From NCBI RefSeq assembly GCF_040869045.1, contig NC_090323.1, positions 173,684,083 through 173,748,082 of the forward strand: a stretch of DNA of 64,000 nt, read 5' to 3'. The translations under genes and the position numbers were made by a program. Below are positions 54,394 to 64,000 of this stretch, piece by piece (positions within the stretch are counted from its first letter, which is position 1; every line of letters starts with the position of its first letter). Under the pieces are notes generated by a model, which saw nothing but the letters and a program-made list of their open reading frames with translations, was not told the origin of the DNA and did not search any database. Source of the stretch: Eurosta solidaginis. Taxonomy: Eukaryota; Arthropoda; Insecta; Diptera; Tephritidae.

Positions 54394-57300
54394 TTATACT
54401 CAGTTGAGCAGAGCTCACAGAGTATATTCACTTTGATTGGATAACGGTTGGTTGTACAGGTATAAAGGAATCGAGATAGATATAGACTTTCACATATCAA
54501 AATCATCAGTATCGAAAAAAAATTTGATTGAGCCATGTCCGTCCGTCCGTCCGTCCGTCTGTCCGTTAACACGATAACTTGAGTAAATTTTGAGGCATCT
54601 TGATGAAATTTGGTATGTAGATTCCTGGGAACTCATCTCAGATCGCTATTTAAAATGAACGATATCGGACTATAACCAGGCCCACTTTTTCGATATCGAA
54701 AATTTCGAAAAACCGAAAAAATGCGATAATTCATTGCCAAAGGCGGATAAAGCGATGAAACTTGGTAGATGGGTTGACGTTATGACGCAGAATAGAAAAT
54801 TAGTAAGATTTTGGACAATGGGCGTGGCACCGCCCACTTTTACAAGAAGGTAATTTAAAAGTTATGCAAGCTGTAATTTGGCAGTCGTTGAAGATATCAT
54901 GATGAAATTCGGCAGGAACGTTACTACTATTACTGTATATGTGCTAAATAAAAATTAGAAAAATCGGATGAAGAACACGCCCTCTTTTTAAAAAAAAAAT
55001 TTTTTAAGTCAAATTTTAACAAAAAATTTAATATCTTTCTGTATATAAGTAAATTAAGTCAAAACTCAAATCCAGTAATGACATGATGCAACAAAATACA
55101 AAAATAAAAGAAAATTTCAAAATGGGCGTGGCTCCGCCCATTTTCATTTAGTTTGTCTAGAATACTTTTAATGCCATAAGTCGAACAAAAATTTACCAAT
55201 CCTTCTCAAATTTGGTAGGGGCATAGATTCTATGACGGTAACTGTTTTCTGTGAAAATGGACGAAATCGGTGGAAACCACGCCCAGTTTTTATACACAGT
55301 CCACCGTCTGTCCTTCCGCTCGGCCGTTAACACGATAACTTGAGCAAAAACATATATATCTTTACTAAACTTAGTCCACGTACTTACCTGAACTCACTTT
55401 ATCTTGGTATAAAAAATGGCCGAAATCCGACTATAACCACGCCCACTTTATCGATATAGAAAATTACGAAAAATGAAAAAAATGCCATAATTCTATACCA
55501 AATATTAAAAAAGGGATGAAACATGGTAATTGGATTGATTTATTGACGCAAAATATAACTTAAAAAAAAACTTTGTAAAATGGGTGTGACACCTACCATA
55601 TTAAGTAAAAGGAAATGAAAAAGTTCTACAAGGCGAAATCAACAGCCCTTGGAATCTTGGCAGGAATACTGTTCGTGGTATTACATATATAAATAAATTA
55701 GCGGAATCCGACAGATGATGGTCTGGGTCACCCTGGTCCACATTTTGGTCGATATCTCGAAAACGCCTTCCTATATACAACTAAGCCACTCTTTTTAAAA
55801 CCCTCATTAATACCTTTAATTTGATACCCAAATCGTACAAACATATTCTAGAGTCACCCCTGGTCCACCCTAATGGCGATATCTCGAAAAGGCGTCCACC
55901 TATAGACCTAATGCCCACTCTTTCTTAAAATGCTCAGTAACACCTTTCGTTTGATACCCATATCGTACAAACATTCTAGAGTCACCCCTGGCCCACCCTA
56001 ATGGCGATATCTCGAAAAGGCGTCCACCTATAGACCTAATGCCCACTCTTTCTTAAAATGCTCAATAACACCTTTCGTTTGATACCCATATCGTACAAAC
56101 ACATTCTAGAGTCACCCCTGGTCCACCTTTATGGCGATATCTCGAAACGGCATCCACCTATGGAACTAAGGATCACACCCTTTTAAAATACTCATTAACA
56201 CCTTTCATTTGATACCCATATCGTACAAACACATTCTAGAGTCACCCCTGGCCCACCTTAATTGCGATATCTCGAAAAGGCGTCCACCGGTAGACCTAAG
56301 GCCCACTCCCTCTTAAAATGCTCAGTAACACCTTTCGTTTGATACCCATATCGTACAAACATTCTAGAGTCACCCTTGGTCCACCTTTATGACAATATCT
56401 CGAAAAGGGGTCCACCTATAGAACTAAGAATTACTCCCTTTTAAAATAGTCATTACCACCTTTCATTTGATACCCATATCGTACAAACACATCCTAGAGT
56501 CACCCCTGGCCCACCCTAATGGCGATATTTCGAAAAGGCGTCCACCTATAGACCTAATGCCCACTCCCTCTTAAAATGCTCAGTAACACCTTTCGTTTGA
56601 TACCCATATCGTACAAACATTTTAGAGCCACCCCTGGCCCACCCTAATGGCGATATCTCGAAAAGGCGTCCGCCTATAGACCTAATGCCCACTCCCTTTT
56701 AAAATACTCATTAACACCTTTCATTTGATACCCATATCGTACAAACACATTCTAGAGTCACCCCTGGCCCACCTTAATGGCGATATCTTGAAAAGGCGTC
56801 CACCGATAGACCTAAGGCCACTCCCTCTTAAAATGCTCAATAACACCTTTCGTTTGATACCCATATCGTACAAACATTCTAGAGTCACCCCTGGCCCACC
56901 CTAATGGCGATATCTCGAAAAGGCGTCCACCTATAGACCTAATGCCCACTCTTTCTTAAAATGCTCAGTAACACCTTTCGTTTGATACCCATATCGTACA
57001 AACATTCTAGAGTCACCCTTGGTCCACCTTTATGGCAATATCTCGAAAAGGGGTCCACCTATAGAACTAAGAATTACTCCCTTTTAAAATACTCATTACC
57101 ACCTTTCATTTGATACCCATATCGTACAAACACATTCTAGAGTCACCCCTGGCCCACCCTAATTGCGATATTTCGAAAAGGCGTCCACCTATAGACCTAA
57201 TGCCCACTCCCTCTTAAAATGCTCAGTAACACCTTTCGTTTGATACCCATATCGTACAAACATTCTAGAGGCACCCCTGGCCCACCCTAATGGCGATATT

Positions 57301-58286
57301 TCGAAAAAGCGTCCACCTATAGACCTAATGCCCACTCCCTCTTAAAATACTCATTACCACCTTTCATTTGGTACCCATATCGTACAAACACATTCGAGAG
57401 TCACCCCTGGCCCACCCTTAAGGCGATATCTCGAAAACGCGTCCACCTATAGACCTAATGCCCACTCCCTCTTAAAATACTCAGTAACACCTTTCGTTTG
57501 ATACCCATATCGTACAAACACGTTCTAGAGTCACCCCTGGCCCACCCTAATGGCGATATTTCGAAAAGGCGTCCACCTATAGACCTAATGCCCACTCCCT
57601 CCTAAAATGCTCAGTAACACCTTTCGTTTGATACCCATATCGTACAAACATTCGAGAGGCACCCCTGGCCCACCCTAATAGCGATATCTAGAAAAGGCGT
57701 CCACCTATAGAACTAAGGATTACTCCCTTTTAAAATACTCATTACTACCTTTCATTTGGTACCCATATCGTACAAACACATTCTAGAGTCACCCCTGGCC
57801 CACCCTAATGGCGATATTTCGAAAAGGCGTCCACCTATAGACCTAATGTCCACTCCCTCCTAAAATGCTCAGTAACACCTTTCGTTTGATACCCATATCG
57901 TACAAACATTCTAGAGGCACCCCTGGCCCACCCTAATGGCGATATCTCGAAAAGGCGTCCACCTATAGACCTAATGCCCACTCCCTCTTAAAATGCTCAG
58001 TAACACCTTTCATTTGATACCCATATCGTACAAACAAATTCTAGAGTCAGCCCTGGTCCACCTTTATGGCGATATCCCTAAATGGCGTCCATCCATAGAA
58101 CTATGGCCTACTCTCTCTTAAAATACTCTTTAATACCTTCCATTTGATACACATGTCATACAACCACATTCCAGGGTTACCCTAGGTTCATTTTCCTACA
58201 TGGTGATTTTCCTTATTTTGTCTTCATAGCTCTCAACTGAGTATGTAATGTTCGGTTACACCCGAACTTAACCTTCCTTACTTGTT
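54394..58286 (+). mobile_element. Full-length DINE-like element with a 19-unit minisatellite
   Basis: 5' end TTTATACTCAGTTGAGCAG, microsatellite GTCCGTCCGTCCGTCCGTCT at 54538, conserved body with two series of CACGCCCAC segments, array, then 3' end CTCAACTGAGTATGTAATG, hairpin GTTCGG-TTACAC-CCGAAC (58250-58267) and CTTCCTTACTTGTT. At ~3.9 kb it is the longest copy here. Most of the length difference from the 1.7-kb copy at 49231 is the array. Confidence 0.82.
55720..58165 (+). repeat. ~130-bp minisatellite array, about 19 units
   Basis: ATACCCATATCGTACAAACA recurs every 125-133 bp from 55826 to 58018, with a final diverged unit near 58150. Two unit types differ by AACATTCTAG versus AACACATTCTAG and by CCACCTTTATGG versus CCACCCTAATGG. 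The pair of units at 56345-56470 and 56990-57115, both with AAAAGGGGTCCACC and AAGAATTACTCCC, are near-identical five units apart, which shows block duplication. Confidence 0.92.
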
Positions 58287-58507
58287 GAATTTATTGTTAT
58301 ATGCAGAATTCCTATTACTTTCAGTTAGTTTAGCTTTATTTTTTTCGTCTTCCCCTACCAATTCAACTCTTATAGTAATGATTTCTGTAGAAAAAATTAG
58401 TTTAGAGTTTATTGTTAAAACAACTGTGCAACTGTTGACATTCTGTACACAGTAATAGCACACACACAAAGCTTGTACGGTCAATGTAAAAAATGTTCCT
58501 TTATTTG

Positions 58508-58866
58508 GACCACCGTGGTGTGATGGTAGCGTGCTCCGCCTATCACACCGTATGCCCTGGGTTCAACTCCCGAGCAAAGCAACATCAAAATTTTAGAAAT
58601 AAGATTTTTCAATTAGAAGAAAATTTTTCTAAGCGGGGTCGCCCCTCGGCAGTGTCTGGCAAGCGCTCCGATTGTATTTCTGCCATGAAAAGCTCTCAGC
58701 GAAAACTCATCTGCCTTGCAGATGCCGTTCGGAGTCGGCATAAAACATGTAGGTCCCGTCCGGCCAATTTGTAGGGAAAAATCAAGAGGAGCACGACGCA
58801 AATTGGAAGAGAAGCTCGGCCTTAGATCTCTTCGGAGGTTATCGCGCCTTACATTTATTTTATTTA
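58508..58866 (+). mobile_element. tRNA-derived SINE, family A, copy 5
   Basis: Perfect duplication TTTATTTG (58500-58507 and 58867-58874). A box TGGTGTGATGG (58516-58526), B box GGTTCAACTCC (58560-58570), body, then GCGCCTTACATTTATTTTAT, in which the tail is T/A-rich. The only copy on the plus strand. Confidence 0.92.
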
Positions 58867-58899
58867 TTTATTTGAACTTTACGTAAAGAATTTTATTCA

Positions 58900-59170
58900 G
58901 CCGAAATGTTTTACGCACTTTATCAATATGTACTTGTTAATGCATTGTCCCAGTTTTTTCATATCTTGAAACATTCGATATCGAAAAAGTGGGCGTGGTT
59001 GCATTGGGATTTCGAGAATTGTTTGAGGTCAGAAAAGCTCACTTTTTGCTCACGTTATCGTGTTTGGGGGAGTTGGAAAGACAGATGGAAGGCTGGGTAT
59101 AAAAAGTAAGCGTAATTTCAAACCGTTTCCGCCTATTTTTACTATAAAGAGTTATTTATTTGAAAACAAT
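58900..59170 (-). mobile_element. Diverged DINE-like fragment
   Basis: ATTCGATATCGAAAAAGTGG then GCGTGGTTGC, and a degraded GACAGATGGAAGG run followed by TATAAAAAGTAAGCG, in reverse orientation. Both ends are missing. Confidence 0.6.
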
Positions 59171-59189
59171 AATTTATTTTATATATAAT

Positions 59190-59345
59190 TTGGGAGCGTG
59201 ATATCAGGATAGACAAAGCGCCAGTTGTCCCGATTATACCTTGTAAAAGCCTTTTCTCCCGGGAGGGGGATTCGAACCCGCACTCCTCCTAAAGTTGAAC
59301 TGTAACAAACACATTCAGTTAGGGCTATGACTTTGTTATTGTGTA
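59190..59345 (-). mobile_element. tRNA-like SINE of a second family
   Basis: On the minus strand an A box TAGCCCTAACTG (59316-59327) and a perfect B box GGTTCGAATCC (59268-59278) are 38 bp apart, followed by CCCTCCCGGGAG and a body (ACAACTGGCGCTTTGTCTAT). It could be a degraded tRNA gene, but the long anticodon side and the non-tRNA 3' extension favour a SINE. Extent uncertain. Confidence 0.55.
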
Positions 59346-59459
59346 ATAAAAAAATTAGATTTCGGAAAATTTTCGTTGAATCAAAAAAGCAAAGAATACA
59401 TGTGGCATTGAAATTTTGGACAGTTGACGTATTTTGCATCTTTAGGTCAGAGTGGCTAC

Positions 59460-62400
59460 CGGTGCGAGAACCAGTCACTTAGGGCCCTAAAGGTCCCGTT
59501 GTGATACCACGTGGATCTCTCCCCTACTCAAGCCAACAGGTCGATTTAGCAAACGTCAGGAATTTCTTAGGTTCCAAGATAGCCAGATCACAAAGATCGT
59601 AAAAAAAGGAGTTGCCAGAAGTTCCTTCCCCTTGTGCCAAAGCGCCGGACAATCGCTCAGAAAATGCTTGACTGTTTCTATCTCCTCTTCGTCTTTGCAG
59701 CTCCTTCAGTAATCATTATATGGAGCACCCAGCCGTTGTGCATGCCTCCGCTTGCTATGTGGCCTGTTATAAGTCCCCCTTCCAAGAAGAAGGAGACGTC
59801 TCGTGCGTCTCGCGTCCCATTAAGGCCACACGAGGTTAGTGTGGTAGCAGGATTCAAGATTGCTCCACTTCACACCCGCTTCCCTAAGGAAAATCCCTTT
59901 TAAAGTTAGCTTACAGGTAGCAAGCGGTATGCTCAATCCCTTCCAAGACGACGAAAGCTTAATGGATGTGCCCCTCTTGCAAGTTCGTCAGTCATCTCTT
60001 TTCCCGGTACATCCGAGTGTCCAGGCACCCATACCAGACTAAGGGAAGTTTGCTCATCGATCTCGTTGAGAGATTTGCGGCACTTCTCTACTGTCCTGGA
60101 CTTACATGAGTCCAATCCAAGCGCTTTTAGTACAACCTGGTTTTCAGAGTAAATACAAATTTCGATATAGCCGCTAACAGCATTTCTCAGGTGCTCGACG
60201 GCCTAGTTAATAGCAGCCACCTTCGCCTGAAAGACGCTGCAATGATAGGGTAGATTAAAGGATATATTACACCCTAGTTGAGGTGCAAAGACCCTACCTG
60301 CGACGCTACCCACCTTATTATCTAGTTTGAAGGCGTCAGAGTATATCTGCAGCCTATCGCTCAGGTCCGGCGGCTCCCTCGACCAATAATCACTGTCCGG
60401 AATTACAATCTCGTAATTCATATCGAAAAAGAAAGTATTGGTCTAACCACAGCAGTGTAGAGCCATAGAGTAATATCCGGCGATAGTCCCCATTTTCGCG
60501 CAACAGCACCCCTGCACAGTGCCACCGTTGCTTTTTTCACTCGCTTCTGAGCGTTTTCCCTTCGGGATAGTTTCCCGTTCAAAATTACTCCTAGGTATTT
60601 GACAGAGTCCTTAAGTGTCAGGGTAGTACGCGCTAGCACCGGCAACTGCAGCGCAGGTATCTTATATTTCCTAGTGAACAGAACCAGTTCAGTTTTGGCT
60701 GTATGGGCCGATAGAACTTTACTCCTGGTACAGTTCTCCACCAGTCTAGCTTAGTTTGCATTAGATCGCATAGTGTCTGCAGAAACTTTCCACTAACTAA
60801 CGGCGCGAGGTCATCTGCATATGCGATTACCTTGCCGCAACGGTCCTTCTCAAGAGGAACCAAGAGCTCATTAAGTGTGGCACCCCATAGAAGTGGAGAA
60901 AGTACCCCACCCTGTGGGATGGCTCTCCATATGTGTTTGACCACCGTTGAGCCTGCGAGTTCGCAGCAGTAACTGCTGAACGAGTTTCACTAGCCCGAAT
61001 AGTCCCCAAGCCGATTAGTGCATCAGTTATCGCAGAGGGCGTAACGTTGTTAAAATCTCCCTCAATGTCGAGAAAAAATATGAGTGTGAAGTCCTTGTGC
61101 GCCAATGATTTCTCGATCTGGGACACGACTGCATTCAATGCCGTTTCCGTGGACTTCTCCTTCATGTACGCATGCTGGGATATCGATAACTTTCCCTCCA
61201 AGGACTCCCTTAATGTAGAGTCCATTAATCTCTCGATCGTCTTGAGCTGGAAGGATGTCAGACAAATAAGTCTGAAGTCTTTAGGGGTCACGTGGCAATT
61301 CCTTCCAGCTTTTGGTATAAAGGTGACCCTTGAATCGTTCCAACCCTGTGGAATATGGGTAAGAGCACAAACTGCTTTCAAAATGTTATACATCCACAAA
61401 AAACTCAGTGCGGTTGATTGCTGGAGTTATACCCGGGCCAACCCATCAGGCCGTGGTGCTTGGAAGGGCTTGAACGACATTATAGCCCATTTAATTTTAC
61501 CCATAGTAATGAACTTCCCCTCATACGGTTCACCAGTATGAGTCTCCCTCCAGTTCATTACTTCATCACTAGTGCCCGGAAAGTGTGTACTCAGGAGTAG
61601 GCAAAGGGTGCTCTCCGCCAAATCTGCCCATGTCCCATCAGATCTATGCAGGCATACCGTGACACTTTTTGGAGTACCATAGAGCACATTTCTGAGCCTA
61701 GATCCCTCAGACACCATCTCCATTTCTCTAGAAAACTTCCACCAAGAGGTCCTCTTCGACGACTTTAACAGTTTCTTATAATCCCCGAGAATGATTTTGT
61801 ATGAGTCCCATTTTTCAGCCTCACTGGAGGCTTTAGCACGATTGAATGCTTTCCAATAAACCTTGCGTAGATTATCTAGGTCCGCGTTCCACCATGGTGG
61901 TTTGCTTTTACCCCTAGACTTCATTCTTGGACAGGCCTTATGAACACTAAATCCTGAGAGCCTCTTTTGAAGCTCCAAACTGTAGATACGCCAATTGGCT
62001 TTTTAAGGTTCCTATGCCAGACTGTTTTAACCGCCACCCAACCAAGGGCGAAGGGAACAAATCTATGATCCGAAAAACAATGGTTATCATGCCCATCCAA
62101 TTTTGTATCATAGATTCCCCCTGCCTGAAATCAGGGTGACGTCCAAAACTTCCTGTCTGCTCTTAGTACCAAACGTGGTTGCCGAACTCCTATTACAAAT
62201 CTAAAGTTATAATGAATAACAAAATCAAAGAGTCACTCGCGCTTCGTGGTGCGCATTGGCATCTCCCGCTAGTAGTAGTGGCCCCACGCGCCCAGAGCTA
62301 TCTTGGTAACAAGCTCAGCCGGAGCCGACTCTTCGTGAGGAAAGTAAAAGGACGTCAGTGTAACATCAGTACCACGGACCGTCAACGTCATAGTTGTAGC

Positions 62401-62650
62401 ATCCTCGTCGCTAAACTGGGGTAGAAAAAGAAAATTTAGTTCAGATCTTACCAAGATGCAATCTCTCAGTTTCCCGTGTGTGGCACCACTCACCAACGTC
62501 AGTTCTGCCGCTTTCAGCCCGCATGTCTTATTCCTTACTACCCAAGGCTCTTGGATAAGGGCTATATCAGCCGCCCCACTGGAAAACTGGAGCAGCAGCG
62601 CAGCAGGTTGGTTGATTTGAAGGACCCACACTAGGCTGACCGGCGATCAC
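59460..62650 (-). pseudogene. Decayed I/LOA-like non-LTR retrotransposon, endonuclease to RNase H
   Basis: In coding order on the minus strand: endonuclease start 62631-62269 (LQINQPAALLLQ, ALIQEPWVVRN, DCILVRSELNFLFL), linker 61978-61427 (PPWWNADLDNLRKVYWKAFN, MSFKPFQAPRPDG), RT 61399-60633 (FRLICLTSFQLKTIERLMD, LIFFLDIEGDFNNV with motif A Asp, PQGGVLSPLLWG, IAYADDLAPLVSG), thumb region to 60418 (RKWGLSPDITLWLYTAVVRP), RNase H 60421-59933 (IYSDAFKLDN, SVFQAKVAAIN, LSLVWVPGHSDVPG), and a 3' tail. Stops and frameshifts divide it, but the catalytic box is intact. It is a more complete relative of the element at 5040-6880. Confidence 0.85.
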
Positions 62651-62659
62651 CTCCACCAC

Positions 62660-63618
62660 TGTCAAGTCGCCGACTTCATCAGACATTGGCTCCTCTCCAG
62701 TGTAACCAGTAAGGAGGAGATCGAAGACGCGTCCCCGCCCAACGTATCATCCGTGCGTATGGCTAGGTGTATTGAAATATTGGTGAATAAGGATACGACG
62801 TCAACGTTATTTGTATATTATTTTTGTTCATAAATAAATACTCACGAGTATGGGGGAAGGCAGGTCAGCTGGGACATAGCCCCCATTTTCTCAGCAATAC
62901 TTGTTAGAACCAGAGGGCGTCAGGTATCTCGAGGACAGCATTATAAGACACACTAACGTAGTGCCATTCATCCCATGAGCACGGTTTGGATAACACTCGG
63001 AATTACGGGTTTTATCGGGCACCTTATTCAGGGTGTGACTCTTCGCTACGTCTGGCCAGTCTTGAAGTAAGAATAGCCCCTGTTTACAAGAAACTTGGCC
63101 CTGAGTGAGGAAAGGGGGTACAGATGGGAGCTGGGAAAAGAAGGAAAATCTGGTTATAGGGAGGAAAAAAGGGTCACCGCTCGCATTCGCCGCCGAAGCT
63201 TCGCCAGGTATCACGCGAGAATGTTCCACCCCAATATGGGAGGCGGGTGGAAGCACCTATGAGTCTACGTTTTGGGATGACGGCGGGGTGTGCAAAGCGA
63301 TAAAACCCTATCAAAGACACCCAATCCTAACTGGCAGTGTTAACTGATGTGATGATTTCAGTTACCAGTCAGATTTCTTACCTTACTTAGTTTTGGAATG
63401 TGAGCCTTTACAGATGTTTTCACATCAATTAAAATTAGGTGAAAATCTCATGCAATCTTTGTTTTTAGTTTAAAGTTTAAGGTTATAAACTACAACATAC
63501 AATAATAAGATAAGAAATCGAAGTCATTAAATACAAAACATACATAAATAGATTGCAATAGATATGATACGAATGTGGAATTTTAGACAGCGGAAGCGAA
63601 TGCCAGTTTAAAAATGTG
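62660..63618. other. Unassigned stretch upstream of the non-LTR element
   Basis: Could include the ORF1/5' part of the non-LTR element on the minus strand, since a 121-codon frame (63256-62891) lies there, but no Gag zinc knuckle or other motif is visible. Nothing else is recognised. Confidence 0.35.
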
Positions 63619-63790
63619 TATACCCAGCTGTACCTGTACAAGGGATATTATAACTTTTAAGCATAAAAGTGGATTTTTTGCGGTATAAGGGTAGGAGAGT
63701 TGCTTCCTTACATATGCATAATAAAATTTTCAACATTGATTGATTGGGCTACGTCCGTCGGTTCGTCCATCCGATAACTTCAGCAATAGT
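63619..63790 (+). mobile_element. 5' end of a DINE-like element
   Basis: GTATACCCAGCTGTACCTGT, ACAAGGGATATTATAAC and GATTGGGCTACGTCCGTCGG match the 5' end of the copy at 31747. It ends or diverges after CCGATAACTTCAGCAATAG. Confidence 0.65.
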
Positions 63791-63809
63791 TGGAATATAT
63801 ATTTAGGAA

Positions 63810-63990
63810 AATGCAGTCATGAAACAGTCCGGAGGTACACCCGAAATGAGCCATACATGTTTCCAATAAAAACCTGAAATGAATCCGAAATGGTCCCAAA
63901 ATAAGCATGAATTGATTTCGGAAACAATCTCTACTAAGTCCCGAAACCATTCCCGAAAACCAGCTAAATAGTCCCGAAGACAGTGCAAAA
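63810..63990. repeat. Degenerate short repeats with TCCCGAAA/CCGAAATG words
   Basis: Words such as CCCGAAATGAGCC, TCCGAAATGGTCCCAAA, TCCCGAAACCATTCCCGAAA and TCCCGAAGACAG recur about every 20-30 bp. No coding role is seen. Confidence 0.5.
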
Positions 63991-64000
63991 ATTATATAGA

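Noticed and set aside
55720..58165. CRISPR-like regular array
   Set aside because: Units are head-to-tail without unique spacers; it is a ~130-bp minisatellite in a eukaryotic transposon.
58493..58774. 93-codon frame with HRGVMVACSAYHTVCPGF
   Set aside because: Lies wholly in SINE family A; the same peptide appears at the other copies on either strand.
59268..59327. Functional tRNA gene
   Set aside because: The A/B boxes are good, but acceptor stem pairing is not evident and the body continues as an unrelated sequence; a SINE is likelier.

Overview
The window looks like chromosomal DNA of a schizophoran fly, possibly a tephritid fruit fly (species not assignable). The grounds are short-intron and TE-filled-intron genes with GTAAGT/AG splice sites, TATA/initiator promoters, a digestive M14 carboxypeptidase, gypsy/jockey/I-LOA/hAT/Transib-like elements, and abundant DINE-1-like (Helentron-associated) repeats. 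Only two cellular genes can be supported. Nearly everything else is mobile DNA of several ages, mostly dead.

Layout. At 0.8-2.2 kb (+) is an intact three-exon zinc carboxypeptidase gene (422 aa) with a TATA box and signal peptide. From 2.8 to 6.9 kb are two decayed RNase-H-bearing non-LTR retrotransposons in opposite orientations. At 7.5 kb is a tRNA-derived SINE, the first of five copies. At 8.15-10.14 kb two ~980-bp hAT-type MITEs lie head to head, sharing the 8-bp target TTGTTCAG three times and making a 2-kb palindrome. From 11.2 to 24.5 kb is a three-level nest: a DINE-like repeat interrupted by a decayed gypsy element with a SAP-domain Gag (+), whose left LTR is interrupted by a much younger gypsy element (-, LTRs differing at about 2 of 421 positions, 4-bp TSD TACA). 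The RT/RNase H region of the outer gypsy carries a further 567-bp insertion with a tRNA-like part.

From 24.8 to 29.3 kb is a mosaic of DINE-like pieces interrupted by a SINE and a 5'-truncated jockey-like element. A 660-bp foldback-like element rich in CGAGA motifs follows.

From 43.1 down to 30.5 kb (-) is a six-exon secreted lipocalin (ApoD/Lazarillo type, 191 aa). Its exons are too short to show up as ordinary ORFs, but the splice phases fit throughout. Its introns hold two SINEs, a full DINE-like element, an 883-bp palindrome, a 2-kb hAT with a broken transposase, and two I/LOA-like tails.

A candidate hammerhead ribozyme of the small, Penelope-associated type lies at 44.1 kb. From 44.8 to 58.3 kb are four large DINE-like elements whose ~130-bp internal minisatellite varies from about 3 to about 19 copies, interrupted by a Transib-like nonautonomous element (51.3-52.4 kb). 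The window ends with a fifth SINE copy, a different tRNA-like SINE, another decayed I/LOA-like element (59.5-62.7 kb, -) and the 5' end of one more DINE-like repeat.

The two host genes show no functional link to each other. The main biology here is repeat structure: palindromes, nested insertions, minisatellite growth inside transposons, and a possible self-cleaving RNA.
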